From: SLQH01 sp964612995
GTDB lineage: Bacteria > Planctomycetota > UBA11346
Length of the DNA stretch: 24,921 nt
Direction of reading: 5' to 3'
Assembly: GCA_964612995.1 (NCBI GenBank)
Contig: CAZTGE010000054.1
Location: forward strand, 1 to 24,921
In this document: positions 13,794-21,750 of the stretch, piece after piece
How positions within the stretch are numbered: the first letter of the stretch is position 1
Layout: each line of letters opens with the position of its first letter
The notes under the pieces: model-generated
Databases searched by the model: none
Told to the model about the DNA's origin: nothing
The model's input: the letters and a program-made list of their open reading frames with translations, nothing else
Position numbers and translations under genes: made by a program

Positions 13794-16109
13794 ATGGCGT
13801 TCGATCCCGATGCCTCCTGCTTCCGCCGGGCCAACGACCCGAACCACCCGACGCACGTTCCGCTCTCGGCGATCGTGGCGCGCATCCGTTCCGACGAGAT
13901 GGCGGCGCGTTGCGCCGAGATCCGTCGCGTATTCACCGAGGCGGGTGGTGGGCAGGCGGGCAAGGACGCGATTCGTGAGCTGAAGAAGCCACTGCCCGGC
14001 GTGACCCTGGCCGGCACCTTCGAGCGCAGGGCGAACGCGGCGTGGCAGCGGCCATCGGGATGCGTCGGCATCGACCTCGACGACCTGGATCCAGAGGAGA
14101 TGGAACGAGCCTGGACCGCCCTGGTCGACGCCCCCTGGGTGACGCTGCTGTTCCGCTCGCCCTCGGGCGCCGGCATCAAGGGGGCGGTGCGTGTACCCGG
14201 CCTCGACGAGCCGGATCGCGACGCCTACGCCACGGCGTGGCGCGCCGTGACCTTGTGGCTCGCCTCGCTCGGCCTGGACAACGACCAGGCGGTGAAGGAT
14301 GTGTCACGACTGGCGTTCCTCGCCCACGACCCCGGCGTTCACCACAACCCGGAGGCGACGACCTTCGATGTGGAGCGGTGGACCATCGAGACCCCGGTCG
14401 ATCCGCAGCCCGATCGCGGCGATCACGGTGGTGGCCTGCGGCCCGGTGACGACTTCAACCAGCGCGGTGAACTGCCCGATCTGCTGATGCACCACGGTTG
14501 GACGCTCGACCGTGACGGGCCCAACCAGCACTGGTGTCGGCCCGGCAAGACCGGCGGGACGTCGGCGACCTTGAAGGACGGCGTGTTCTACGTCTTCAGC
14601 TCGGCGGCGCCGCCGTTCGAGCCCAACCAGGCCTACGGCCCGTTCGCCGTCTACGCCCTGCTGGAACACGGTGGCGATTTCGCCGAGGCCGCGAGCGAGC
14701 TGCGCCGGTGTGGCTATGGTGAACAGACGCAGGTGAACCTCACCGGGATCACCGGCACCACGACCGACGACGACGAACCGATCGAACCAGAGCCGCCCGA
14801 CCCCGGTCCCGTGCCGGTCGAGCTGCTGCGGGTGCCGGGCCTCGTCGGCCAGGTCATGGACTTCTGTCTGGCCACGGCGCCGTATCCCAACCCGGTCCTG
14901 GCCTTCTGCGGCGCCATGGCCCTGCAGAGCGTGCTGGCCGGTCGCCGGGTGCGCGACGAGGCCGACAACCGCTCCAACCTCTATCTGCTCGGGCTCGCCA
15001 ACTCGGGCGCCGGCAAGGACCACCCGCGCAAGGTGAACCAGCGCATCATGCTGGAGGCCGGTCTGGCGGATCAGGTCGGCGACAGCTTCGCATCGGCCGA
15101 GGGCATCGAGGACCGGATGCTCCTCACGCCGTGTATGCTCTTCCAGACCGACGAGATGGACGCCCTGCTGGTGTCGATCCGGGAGGGCAAGGACGGGCGC
15201 TCCGAGCGCATCATGCAGGCCCTGCTGAAGTTCTACACCTCGGCCAACGCCATCTATCCGATGCGGGTCAAGGCCGGCAAGGAGCCGGAGTTCATCGACC
15301 AGCCCAGCCTGTCGATCTTCGGCACCGCCATCCCGCAGCACTTCTACGAATCACTGTCGGCCAAGATGCTCTCCAACGGCTTCTTCGCCCGCATGCTGGT
15401 CCTCGAGGCCGGCAAGCGGGGACGTGGCCAACGGGCCAGCTCGCCGCCGATCCCGGAGGCCATCCTCGACGCGGTGCGCTGGTGGCGCGAGTTGAAACCC
15501 AGCCAGGGCAACCTGGCTGGACTCAACCCCGTGCCCTTGACGGTGGCCAGCACCGCCGACGCGGTGGCCATGTTGGAGGATATCCGCCACCAGTCGGAGC
15601 GGGCCTACGACGAGCATGAGGGCAAGGGCGAGCAGATGGGCATGGCCATCTGGGCCCGTGCCGCCGAGAAGGTCCATCGCCTGGCCCTGTGCTACGCCTG
15701 CTCGGAGAACCACCTCGACCCGATGATCACGGCCAGGGCGGTGGAGTGGGCGTGGCGGCTCACCGAGCATCAGACCAGGCGGATGATCGCCATGGCGACC
15801 GCCCATGTCTACGAGGGCGAGTTCGACCAGCGGCAGAAGCGGGTCGTGCAGACGCTCAAGGCCCGTGGCGGGAAGCTGAGCCAGCGCGAATTCAACCGGG
15901 CGATGCGGTGGATGAAGGCCCAGGAGCGGGCCGAGATCGTCGAGAACATGCTCGAAACCGGCCAGTTGGTGTGCGAGTGCCAGCGCGAGGGCACCCGTGG
16001 GCCGGGGAAGGTGATCTACGCCCTGCCCGGAAACCCGACCACGGATTTGGTCAGGTTTCCAAACCCGACCACGCCCGAGAACGACGCAAGTCCTGTGGAG
16101 GCAAAGTGA
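13794..16109 (+). CDS. Phage primase/helicase (primase-like N-terminus, DUF3987-like C-terminus)
   Basis: A 771-residue protein. The N-terminal 190 residues look like the BT4734/VirE-N primase-related domain: GIDLDDLDP at 92-100 supplies paired acidic residues, RSPSGAGIKGAVRV lies at 121-134 and KDVSRLAFLAHDP at 168-180. A middle segment at 215-305 has the His-rich HWCRPGKTGGTSATL pattern. The C-terminal 430 residues resemble DUF3987 with a P-loop GLANSGAGKDH at 400-410 and an FQTDEMD acidic strand. It would prime and help unwind phage DNA. ATG 13794 is preferred (GAGG six bases upstream). The last codons contain three copies of the repeat that continues into the origin-like region. Confidence 0.85.
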   Translation: MAFDPDASCFRRANDPNHPTHVPLSAIVARIRSDEMAARCAEIRRVFTEAGGGQAGKDAIRELKKPLPGVTLAGTFERRANAAWQRPSGCVGIDLDDLDPEEMERAWTALVDAPWVTLLFRSPSGAGIKGAVRVPGLDEPDRDAYATAWRAVTLWLASLGLDNDQAVKDVSRLAFLAHDPGVHHNPEATTFDVERWTIETPVDPQPDRGDHGGGLRPGDDFNQRGELPDLLMHHGWTLDRDGPNQHWCRPGKTGGTSATLKDGVFYVFSSAAPPFEPNQAYGPFAVYALLEHGGDFAEAASELRRCGYGEQTQVNLTGITGTTTDDDEPIEPEPPDPGPVPVELLRVPGLVGQVMDFCLATAPYPNPVLAFCGAMALQSVLAGRRVRDEADNRSNLYLLGLANSGAGKDHPRKVNQRIMLEAGLADQVGDSFASAEGIEDRMLLTPCMLFQTDEMDALLVSIREGKDGRSERIMQALLKFYTSANAIYPMRVKAGKEPEFIDQPSLSIFGTAIPQHFYESLSAKMLSNGFFARMLVLEAGKRGRGQRASSPPIPEAILDAVRWWRELKPSQGNLAGLNPVPLTVASTADAVAMLEDIRHQSERAYDEHEGKGEQMGMAIWARAAEKVHRLALCYACSENHLDPMITARAVEWAWRLTEHQTRRMIAMATAHVYEGEFDQRQKRVVQTLKARGGKLSQREFNRAMRWMKAQERAEIVENMLETGQLVCECQREGTRGPGKVIYALPGNPTTDLVRFPNPTTPENDASPVEAK

Positions 16110-16330
16110 TAGTGAAACCCGACCAACTCGACCAACCTGACCAGGGGTCGCGCTCACGCGCACATGACCACATGGCCCTACGCGTGCGCGGACGCGCTTC
16201 GCGTGTGGGTACGCGTGGTCAGGTTGGTCAGGTATATGAGAAGAAGATATATATTATTATATTTACTGGACTTACGTCTGGAAAAACCCGACCAAAACCC
16301 GACCAACCCGACCAAAACCGTGGTCAGGTA
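16031..16330. repeat. Iteron-like cluster with AT-rich core: candidate replication origin
   Basis: Twelve copies of a 10-base unit AACCyGACCA lie in 300 bases. Forward copies start at 16032, 16062, 16116, 16125 (one mismatch), 16134, 16285, 16296 and 16305. Reverse copies (TGGTCAGGTT/A) start at 16048, 16216, 16225 and 16321. Several neighbours share an end base, giving a 9-base step. Between the groups lies an AT-rich stretch at 16233-16267 with only five G or C in 35 bases, and a GC hairpin region (CGCGCAC at 16157-16163 with GTGCGCG at 16184-16190). The cluster follows the primase/helicase gene and starts inside its last codons. Iterons flanking an AT-rich melting zone beside replication genes is the standard design of an initiator-bound origin. 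Apart from this, 16110-16475 holds no gene I can support. Confidence 0.65.
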
Positions 16331-16475
16331 TCGCCCGAGTTCGGATTAGAGAGCGGGTCCTCCCCCTGTTTTTGCTCCAGTAGGCCACCGGGAAGGGCCG
16401 CATCCCTGACGACAGTTGGTTTCCGGTGCCCGAGCCGAACCGCCCCATTCACCCATGCCCATAAGGAGCCGACCC

Positions 16476-17705
16476 ATGCAGGTTGAGACCCGCCCCATTT
16501 CTGACATCAAGCCCTACCCCAACAACCCCCGTCAGAACGACGACGCCGTCGAGGCGGTGGCCCGCAGCATCGGTGAATTCGGCTTTCGTCAGCCCATCGT
16601 GGTCGACGCCGACCTGGTGGTGATCTGCGGCCACACCCGGCTCAAGGCGGCGCAGCGCCTCGGCCTGACCGAGGTGCCCATCGTCATCGCCACCGATCTC
16701 TCGCCGGCGCAGATCAAGGCCTACCGCCTGGCCGACAACAAGACCGCCGAGCTGGCGCGTTGGGACTATGATTTGCTACCCATCGAACTCGGCGACCTGC
16801 GCGACGGCGGCTTCGATCTCAGTCTGCTCGGCTTCGACCCCGCCGAGCTGGCCAAGCTGCTCGACCCCGGCGTCGAGGATGGCCTGACCGATCCCGACGA
16901 GGCGCCGCCGGTGCCCGAGGATGCGATCACCCAATCCGGCGACATCTGGCAGCTGGGAGAGCATCGGTTGATCTGCGGCGACAGCTGCGAGCCGGAAACC
17001 TATGCGCGGCTGCTGGGCGAAGAGCGGGTCGATCTGCTGCTCACCGATCCGCCCTACAACGTCGCCTACCAGGGCGGCACCGACGAGCAGATGACGATCG
17101 CAAACGACGATATGGATGCGGCCAGCTATCGGCAGTTCCTGATCGACGCCTTGGGCTGCGCGGCGTCGGTGCTGCAGCCTGGCGCCGGATTCTATGTCTG
17201 GCACGCCGACACCTATGGCGGCATCGTCCGATCCGCCTGCGAGGAGGTCGAACTGCCAGTGCGGCAGTGCTTGATCTGGAAGAAGAACTCGCTGGTGCTG
17301 GGGCGGCAGGACTACCAGTGGATCCACGAGCCCTGCCTCTACGGCTGGAAGCCGGGCGCCGCGCATCGATGGATGGGCGACCGGGCCCAGACCACGGTGC
17401 TGGAGCACGACAAGCCCAAGCGCAACGGTGAGCACCCGACCATGAAGCCGGTCGAGCTGATCACGAAGCTGGTGCAGAACAGCAGCGGCGTCGAGGATCT
17501 GGTGCTCGACCCCTTCGGCGGCAGCGGCTCGACCCTGATCGCCTGCCAGCGCACCGGGCGACGGGCCCGCCTGGTCGAACTCGATCCGAAATACTGCGAT
17601 GTCATCGTGCGGCGTTGGGAGTCCTTCACCGGCGGCACGGCCGAACGGGTGGCCACCAACGAGGAGACCCCGGCGTTGGCCGGGGCCGAGGAGGGCGCGG
17701 AATGA
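16476..17705 (+). CDS. ParB-domain/DNA methyltransferase fusion
   Basis: A 409-residue protein. Residues 1-100 form a ParB/Sulfiredoxin-type N-terminal domain with LKPYPNNPR-like start, FGFRQPIVVD and GHTRLKAAQRLG at 52-63. The methyltransferase follows with DPPY at 191-194 (TDPPYNVAYQGG) and the AdoMet-binding FGGSGST at 347-353, the order of beta-class amino-methyltransferases. It would methylate adenine N6 or cytosine N4 in phage DNA, most likely protecting it from host restriction or marking it for packaging or replication. No restriction partner is adjacent. ATG 16476 is set by AAGGAG seven bases upstream; earlier in-frame ATGs lack one. This fusion is common in phages. The recognition site cannot be read from sequence. 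Confidence 0.92.
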   Translation: MQVETRPISDIKPYPNNPRQNDDAVEAVARSIGEFGFRQPIVVDADLVVICGHTRLKAAQRLGLTEVPIVIATDLSPAQIKAYRLADNKTAELARWDYDLLPIELGDLRDGGFDLSLLGFDPAELAKLLDPGVEDGLTDPDEAPPVPEDAITQSGDIWQLGEHRLICGDSCEPETYARLLGEERVDLLLTDPPYNVAYQGGTDEQMTIANDDMDAASYRQFLIDALGCAASVLQPGAGFYVWHADTYGGIVRSACEEVELPVRQCLIWKKNSLVLGRQDYQWIHEPCLYGWKPGAAHRWMGDRAQTTVLEHDKPKRNGEHPTMKPVELITKLVQNSSGVEDLVLDPFGGSGSTLIACQRTGRRARLVELDPKYCDVIVRRWESFTGGTAERVATNEETPALAGAEEGAE

Positions 17706-17731
17706 TCGCCCTTCTGTTGCTGTGCGCAGGT

Positions 17732-18040
17732 CTATTCGAAGCCGGCGAGCAGGAAGTCGAGCCGGTTGCGCGGGTCGGCCGGCAGGTGCTCGGCCACCCA
17801 TGCGCGGGCGTCTTCCGGGGTCGGGAAGCCCTCGGTGTCGAGGACGTAGCCGCCTTCCTCCAGGCGCTCGTCGTCGGCGACGAAGGTGGCGCCCTCGGGG
17901 CTGATCACCAGGTTCCAGGCGATATTGCTGACCGGGAAGACCCCGGTGGCGAAGAGCGGGCGTTGGCCGTCTGGCCAGGAAATCGCGCCCTGGTAGGCCA
18001 GCCAGGTGGCGTCGTCGATGGGCTGCAGGTCGATGGTCAT
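17732..18040 (-). CDS. Small protein of unknown function, minus-strand cassette 1
   Basis: A 102-residue acidic protein with no recognised family and no membrane segment. It has patches such as WLAYQGAISWPDGQ, VSNIAWNLVISPEGATF and TPEDARAWVAEHLP. The ATG at 18040 has AAAGGAG about ten bases upstream, inside the repeated leader. The gene runs against the surrounding plus-strand genes and ends 26 bases from the methyltransferase stop. Together with the shared leader this suggests an independently expressed accessory gene. Confidence 0.7.
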   Translation of the reverse strand: MTIDLQPIDDATWLAYQGAISWPDGQRPLFATGVFPVSNIAWNLVISPEGATFVADDERLEEGGYVLDTEGFPTPEDARAWVAEHLPADPRNRLDFLLAGFE

Positions 18041-18150
18041 GGGTGGCTCCTTTCGTGTGCCGGTACGACCCCATACATCCCGAACGCACCTCGATATGAA
18101 GTTCGTCTATGCGAGCAGCCGCAGACGGTGCATCATCAGGTTCGTGTGTC
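18041..18150 (-). repeat. Duplicated leader/promoter repeat, copy A
   Basis: About 110 bases before the 102-residue gene match 19157-19266 with no gap, about 20 differences in 110. The best blocks are 18051-18100 (two changes in 50) and 18126-18142 (identical over the first 15). A variable 24-base stretch of constant length separates the blocks. The block nearest the gene contains the ribosome binding site AAAGGA. See copy B for interpretation. Confidence 0.8.
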
Positions 18151-18170
18151 GGCGATCACCAACGAGCGGA

Positions 18171-18188
18171 CCCCGGCGGGTGCCGGGG
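18171..18188. terminator. Perfect GC hairpin after the minus-strand operon
   Basis: CCCCGGC at 18171-18177, loop GGGT, GCCGGGG at 18182-18188. It lies 27 bases past the stop of the 67-residue minus-strand gene. No T-run follows on either strand, so it is a terminator candidate only. Confidence 0.4.
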
Positions 18189-18214
18189 CCGGTCGGGCGC
18201 GGAGGGGCGCCGGT

Positions 18215-18418
18215 TCAGATGTCGATGGTCAGGGGCGCCTCGGGGTCGATCTGCGTCGCGGCGGCGCGGGCCTCCTCGACGCTGTCGAACTCGTCGGCGT
18301 AGAGCCAGCCGATGCGACGGGCGGCGGGGATGAAATCGGCCATGTGCAGTTCGAAGCGATCGGGGCGGACCTCGCTGCGCATGATGCGCATGTCGCCGCA
18401 GGCTGGCTCGTCAGTCAT
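18215..18418 (-). CDS. Small acidic protein of unknown function
   Basis: A 67-residue protein starting at ATG 18418, with AAGGAGG overlapping the stop of the HARE-HTH gene three bases away. It is the last gene of the minus-strand operon. It contains RRIGWLYADEFDSVEEARAAA and ends PLTIDI. No family is recognised. The spacing shows it is translated with the gene before it. Confidence 0.65.
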   Translation of the reverse strand: MTDEPACGDMRIMRSEVRPDRFELHMADFIPAARRIGWLYADEFDSVEEARAAATQIDPEAPLTIDI

Positions 18419-18421
18419 GGT

Positions 18422-18835
18422 TCAGCCCTCCTTGCCGGCGGCGGTCAGCTCGAAGCGGCCCCGGCCGACCTTGTGGAAGCGGCTCTCGGCGCCCTTGCCG
18501 CTGATCTCGCGGATGATGGCGCTGTAGAGGGTCGCCTCGGGCGTCTTGCCCTTGGTCTCCCACCAGCCGGCGGCGATGATCTTGGTGGCCATGTCCTTGG
18601 CCCCAAGCGCCTCGCCGCTCTCGCGCAGGAGACGGACGGCGGCGTCGAGCAGGGTCGGCTTGCGCTCCTTCGGGGGCGTCGCCTCCATGGCCTTCACGTC
18701 GGCCTTCGTCGCGGCCACGGTGGCCTTTTCTCGCTTGGTCGGGGCGGTGGCCCCGTTCTTGGGTTTGGCGCCACGTTTCGCCCCGGTGCGGGCCTTGGTG
18801 GCGGTCTTTTTCTGGCTGGTCTTGGCGGTGGTCAT
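18422..18835 (-). CDS. HARE-HTH domain protein with basic N-terminal tail
   Basis: A 137-residue protein. Residues 1-55 are a Lys/Ala/Thr-rich tail of the kind that binds nucleic acid non-specifically. Residues 61-131 match the HARE-HTH winged helix known from RNA polymerase delta subunit and ASXL proteins: LLDAAVRLLRESGEALGAKDMA, then WWETKGKTPEATLYSAIIRE, then SRFHKVGRGRFELT (outline). It probably binds DNA or RNA polymerase. ATG 18835 has AAGGAG upstream. It follows the 83-residue gene after a hairpin and precedes the 67-residue gene by three bases. A regulator of phage or host transcription is a fair inference from the domain. Confidence 0.85.
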   Translation of the reverse strand: MTTAKTSQKKTATKARTGAKRGAKPKNGATAPTKREKATVAATKADVKAMEATPPKERKPTLLDAAVRLLRESGEALGAKDMATKIIAAGWWETKGKTPEATLYSAIIREISGKGAESRFHKVGRGRFELTAAGKEG

Positions 18836-18870
18836 GGGTGCTCCTTGGTGGTTGAGCGGTGGGTGAAGAA

Positions 18871-18894
18871 GGCCCCCAGCGAATGCCGAGGGCC
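18871..18894 (-). terminator. Imperfect hairpin between two minus-strand genes
   Basis: GGCCC at 18871-18875 pairs with GGGCC at 18890-18894. An inner stem with two mismatches closes on a GAAT loop. On the minus strand it is followed by TTCTTC, so it may act as a leaky terminator or processing site between the 83-residue gene and the HARE-HTH gene. Confidence 0.4.
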
Positions 18895-18904
18895 GGGGGT
18901 TGGG

Positions 18905-19156
18905 TCAGGCGTCCTCGCGCAGGTCGGCGAGAGTCGCTTCGATGTCGTCCTCATCGCGGCTGCCGATGAAGGCCAGGGTCTGGATCAGGTTCCTGCGGAC
19001 CTCGGCCATGGAGCCGGCGTGGCCCCAGTTGGCTGGGTCGGCCTCTGCCTCTTCTCGCGCCTTGCCGATCACCTGGGCGAGGTGGTCGAGCAGGGCCGCG
19101 CAGTCGTCGGCGTGCTGGGTGAAGGCGGTCAGGGCGGTGCGTTTCGCGGTCGGCAT
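18905..19156 (-). CDS. Small helical protein of unknown function
   Basis: An 83-residue, mostly helical acidic protein, first gene of the minus-strand operon. ATG 19156 has AAAGGA about ten bases upstream inside leader copy B. Residues NWGHAGSMAEVRRNLIQTLAFI give the impression of a conserved phage family of unknown role. No catalytic motif or membrane segment is seen. Confidence 0.7.
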   Translation of the reverse strand: MPTAKRTALTAFTQHADDCAALLDHLAQVIGKAREEAEADPANWGHAGSMAEVRRNLIQTLAFIGSRDEDDIEATLADLREDA

Positions 19157-19266
19157 GGTGGGTTCCTTTCGTGTGCCGGTACGACCGCATACATCCCGAA
19201 CGCACCCCGATATGAAGTCCGTCCAGGCGACGGTCTGTCATCGGTGCATCATCAGGTTTGTGTGCA
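19157..19266 (-). repeat. Duplicated leader/promoter repeat, copy B
   Basis: The second copy of the leader at 18041-18150. Both copies begin at the start codon of a minus-strand gene and keep the same length. Read on the minus strand the order is a CCTGATGATGCACCG block, a 24-base variable spacer, CTTCATATCG, then GGTGCGTTCGGGATGTATG, and finally the ribosome binding site. No good sigma-70 -35/-10 pair is seen. Conserved blocks at fixed spacing suggest a promoter read by an alternative sigma factor or bound by a regulator. Confidence 0.8.
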
Positions 19267-19292
19267 CCAACACACGATGGCCGGGGGCGCTC

Positions 19293-19496
19293 ATGGCTGA
19301 CCGCGACCAGCTCAGCCTGACCGCCATGCCCTCGGATCTGCTGCTGCGCCTGCTCAAGCAGAACGGGGCGCAGTACGCCACCGAGCAGGCCTTGGCCGCA
19401 GACCGCGAAGCCGGCGCTCCCATCGCCGACGACGGCACCGTGAACCTGGTGGCCTACACCGCCTGGTTGGCGAGGAGGATGGCTCATGGCGCTTGA
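19293..19496 (+). CDS. Small terminase-like protein (possible TerS)
   Basis: A 67-residue protein before the large terminase, overlapping it by 11 bases. The pattern MPSDLLLRLLKQ, then DDGTVNLVAYTAWLARRM parallels the start of the large terminase: RPADVVRLLNTT, then GDGKRVDLLRYLGWLV. Both look like the short DNA-binding module of Nu1-type small terminase subunits. Placement directly before terL supports a packaging role. It is shorter than usual for TerS, so it may be only part of the function. The start ATG 19293 has a GC-rich region but no clear ribosome binding site upstream. Confidence 0.6.
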   Translation: MADRDQLSLTAMPSDLLLRLLKQNGAQYATEQALAADREAGAPIADDGTVNLVAYTAWLARRMAHGA

Positions 19497-21750
19497 CCCG
19501 CGCAGTATGCGACCGGCGGACGTGGTCCGTCTGCTCAACACCACGGAACTCGGCGTAGTTCTTGATGAGCGCCAGCTCTATCGCCATCGCAGCCGTGCGG
19601 GCTTCCGCATTGGCGATGGCAAACGCGTCGATCTCCTGCGCTACCTCGGCTGGCTGGTCGATCAGGTCCATGGGCCACAGGACGAGAAGCCGGTCGCCGA
19701 TTACGAGGCGAAGAAGGAGGCTGCGCGTTCACGCAACGCCGCCATTGCCCGTGCCGGCCGTGACATTGCCCCCATGCCCGAGGTGGTGGACGCCCAGCGG
19801 AAGGACGATGCGCGGACCTCGTTCCGGTCGTTCTGCGAGACCTATTTTCCGCTGACCTTCAGCCTCGGCTGGTCGGAGGACCATCTGCGGGTGATCGCCA
19901 AGATCGAGCAGGCGGTGTTGCACGGTGGACTGTTCGCCATGGCGATGCCGCGTGGCAGCGGCAAGACGACGCTCGCCGAATGCGCCTGCCTGTGGGCGAT
20001 GCTCTATGGCCACCGTGATTTCGTCTGCCTGATCGGTTCCGACGAGGCCCACGCCCAGGGCATGCTCGAAAGCATCAAGACCGAACTGGAGGCCAACGAT
20101 CTCCTGGCCGATGACTTCCCAGAGGTCTGCCATCCGATCCGATCGCTGGAGGGCATCGCCAACCGCTGCTCGGGCCAACTCTTCAATGGCAAGCGCACTC
20201 AGATCGGTTGGACCGCCAGCGAGATCGTCCTGCCGACGATCGAAGGATCGGACGCGTCGGGCGCCATCATCCGCGTCGCCGGCATTACCGGCCGGATTCG
20301 CGGCATGAAATTCAAACGACCCGATGGTCACACCGTCCGGCCCAGCCTGGTTATCCTCGACGATCCGCAGACCGACGAATCGGCGCGTTCGCTCTCACAA
20401 TGCGCCAATCGCGAACGCATCATCGCTGGCGCCGTGCTCGGCTTGGCCGGACCCGGCAAGAAGATCAGCGGCATCATGCCCTGCACGGTCATCCGCCCCG
20501 GCGACATGGCAGACAGCGTGCTCGATCGTGATCGCCACCCGGAGTGGAACGGCGAGCGGACCCGCATGGTGCTTACCTTCCCCAGTAACGACAAGCTGTG
20601 GGACCAGTACGCCAACATTCGAGCCGACTGCCTGCGGGCGAAGGGCACCATCGAGGACGCCACCGCGTTCTACATCGAGCACCGCGACCGCATGGACGCT
20701 GGCGCCTCCGTCGCCTGGCCGGACCGCTACAACCACGACGAGGCATCGGCGATCCAGCATGCGATGAATCTGAAGCTGCAGGACGAGGCCGCGTTCTGGG
20801 CGGAATACCAGAACGAGCCGCTGCCCGAGGACCTGGGCGCCGAGGAGCAGCTCACCGCCGACGACATCGCAGCCCGTGTCAACGGACTACGACGCCGTCG
20901 GGCACCGGTCGGCGTCAACCACATCACGGCCTTCGTCGATGTGCAGGGGAAGTTGCTCTATTGGGTGGTCTGCGGCTGGGAGGACGACTTCACCGGCTAC
21001 GTTCTCGACTACGGCACCGAGCCGGACCAGCGGCGGCGTTACTTCACGTTGCGCGACGCCAATCCGACGTTGCAGACCGCAGCGCCCAGCGCCGGGCTGG
21101 AGGGCTCGATCCTGGCCGGCCTTCAGCGTCTGGCCGACCAGCTGATCGGCGAGGCGTGGCTACGGGAGGACGGCGCCGAGCTGCGGATCGAGCGCATGCT
21201 CATTGACGCCAACTGGGGCACCTCGACCGACGTCGTCTATCAGTTCTGCCGGTCCAGCCAGCATGCGGCGGTGCTCTTGCCCAGCCATGGTCGCTTCGTC
21301 GGTGCCGGTTCGATCCCGTTCTCTGACTACAAGCGCAAGCGGGGCGATCGCATCGGACTCAACTGGCGCATGCCCTCGGTCGCAGGCAAACGGGCAATCC
21401 GGCATGTGGTGTTCGATGCCAATTTCTGGAAGTCGTTCATCCACGCCCGCCTGGCGACGGCGATGGGCGATCGCGGCGCGCTGAGCCTGTTCGGGAAGGA
21501 TCCGCATGCCCACCGGCTGTTCGCCGAGCAGTGTGCGGCCGAGTATCGGGTGCGGACCGAGGGGCGTGGGCGGACGGTGGATGAATGGAAGCTGCGGCCA
21601 GAGGCTAGTGACAATCACTGGTGGGATGGTGTTATTGGATGTGCAGTGAGCGCAAACATCTGCGGAACTCAGCTCACGGAGGCCTGCATGCCGAAGAACG
21701 CGCCGGTAAGGTTGAAGTTGTCGTCTATGAAGCGTCACTCTTGTATTTGA
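19486..21750 (+). CDS. Phage terminase large subunit (GpA type)
   Basis: A 754-residue packaging motor. Residues 1-60 form the small DNA-binding-like module shared with the preceding gene. The ATPase has a Walker A-type PRGSGKTT near residues 162-169 and a Walker B-type SLVILDDPQ near 287-295. The C-terminal nuclease has FVDVQGKLLYW and later LIDANWG with acidic residues, and an EASDNHWWDGVIGCAV block near 707-722 that is usual at the end of GpA terminases. ATG 19486 has GAGGAGG upstream. From about 21600 base composition falls and the tail ends SSMKRHSCI, overlapping the convergent AAA gene by 16 bases. The last part may therefore come from recombination with another phage. It probably still makes a working protein. 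Confidence 0.93.
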   Translation: MALDPRSMRPADVVRLLNTTELGVVLDERQLYRHRSRAGFRIGDGKRVDLLRYLGWLVDQVHGPQDEKPVADYEAKKEAARSRNAAIARAGRDIAPMPEVVDAQRKDDARTSFRSFCETYFPLTFSLGWSEDHLRVIAKIEQAVLHGGLFAMAMPRGSGKTTLAECACLWAMLYGHRDFVCLIGSDEAHAQGMLESIKTELEANDLLADDFPEVCHPIRSLEGIANRCSGQLFNGKRTQIGWTASEIVLPTIEGSDASGAIIRVAGITGRIRGMKFKRPDGHTVRPSLVILDDPQTDESARSLSQCANRERIIAGAVLGLAGPGKKISGIMPCTVIRPGDMADSVLDRDRHPEWNGERTRMVLTFPSNDKLWDQYANIRADCLRAKGTIEDATAFYIEHRDRMDAGASVAWPDRYNHDEASAIQHAMNLKLQDEAAFWAEYQNEPLPEDLGAEEQLTADDIAARVNGLRRRRAPVGVNHITAFVDVQGKLLYWVVCGWEDDFTGYVLDYGTEPDQRRRYFTLRDANPTLQTAAPSAGLEGSILAGLQRLADQLIGEAWLREDGAELRIERMLIDANWGTSTDVVYQFCRSSQHAAVLLPSHGRFVGAGSIPFSDYKRKRGDRIGLNWRMPSVAGKRAIRHVVFDANFWKSFIHARLATAMGDRGALSLFGKDPHAHRLFAEQCAAEYRVRTEGRGRTVDEWKLRPEASDNHWWDGVIGCAVSANICGTQLTEACMPKNAPVRLKLSSMKRHSCI

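Noticed and set aside
14304..15341. Minus-strand open frame in the primase/helicase gene
   Set aside because: Antisense shadow of a gene with clear motifs; no ribosome binding site or domain.
16031..16330. CRISPR array
   Set aside because: Units are 10 bases, in both orientations and with irregular spacing, without spacers of uniform length.
16164..16349. 61-residue plus-strand open frame in the iteron region
   Set aside because: Its translation is made of the repeats and the AT-rich core; no ribosome binding site.
16355..16380. Intrinsic terminator at the T5 run (about 16370)
   Set aside because: The run of five T is not preceded by a stable stem.
18048..18089. Possible leader peptide (RSGCMxSYRHTKG) shared by both leader repeats
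   Set aside because: The shared peptide follows from DNA similarity; the third-base pattern does not show selection for protein, and one of few changes alters an amino acid.
17615..19300. 561-residue plus-strand open frame
   Set aside because: Low-complexity Gly/Ala-rich translation running over four minus-strand genes with good ribosome binding sites and a recognisable HARE-HTH domain.
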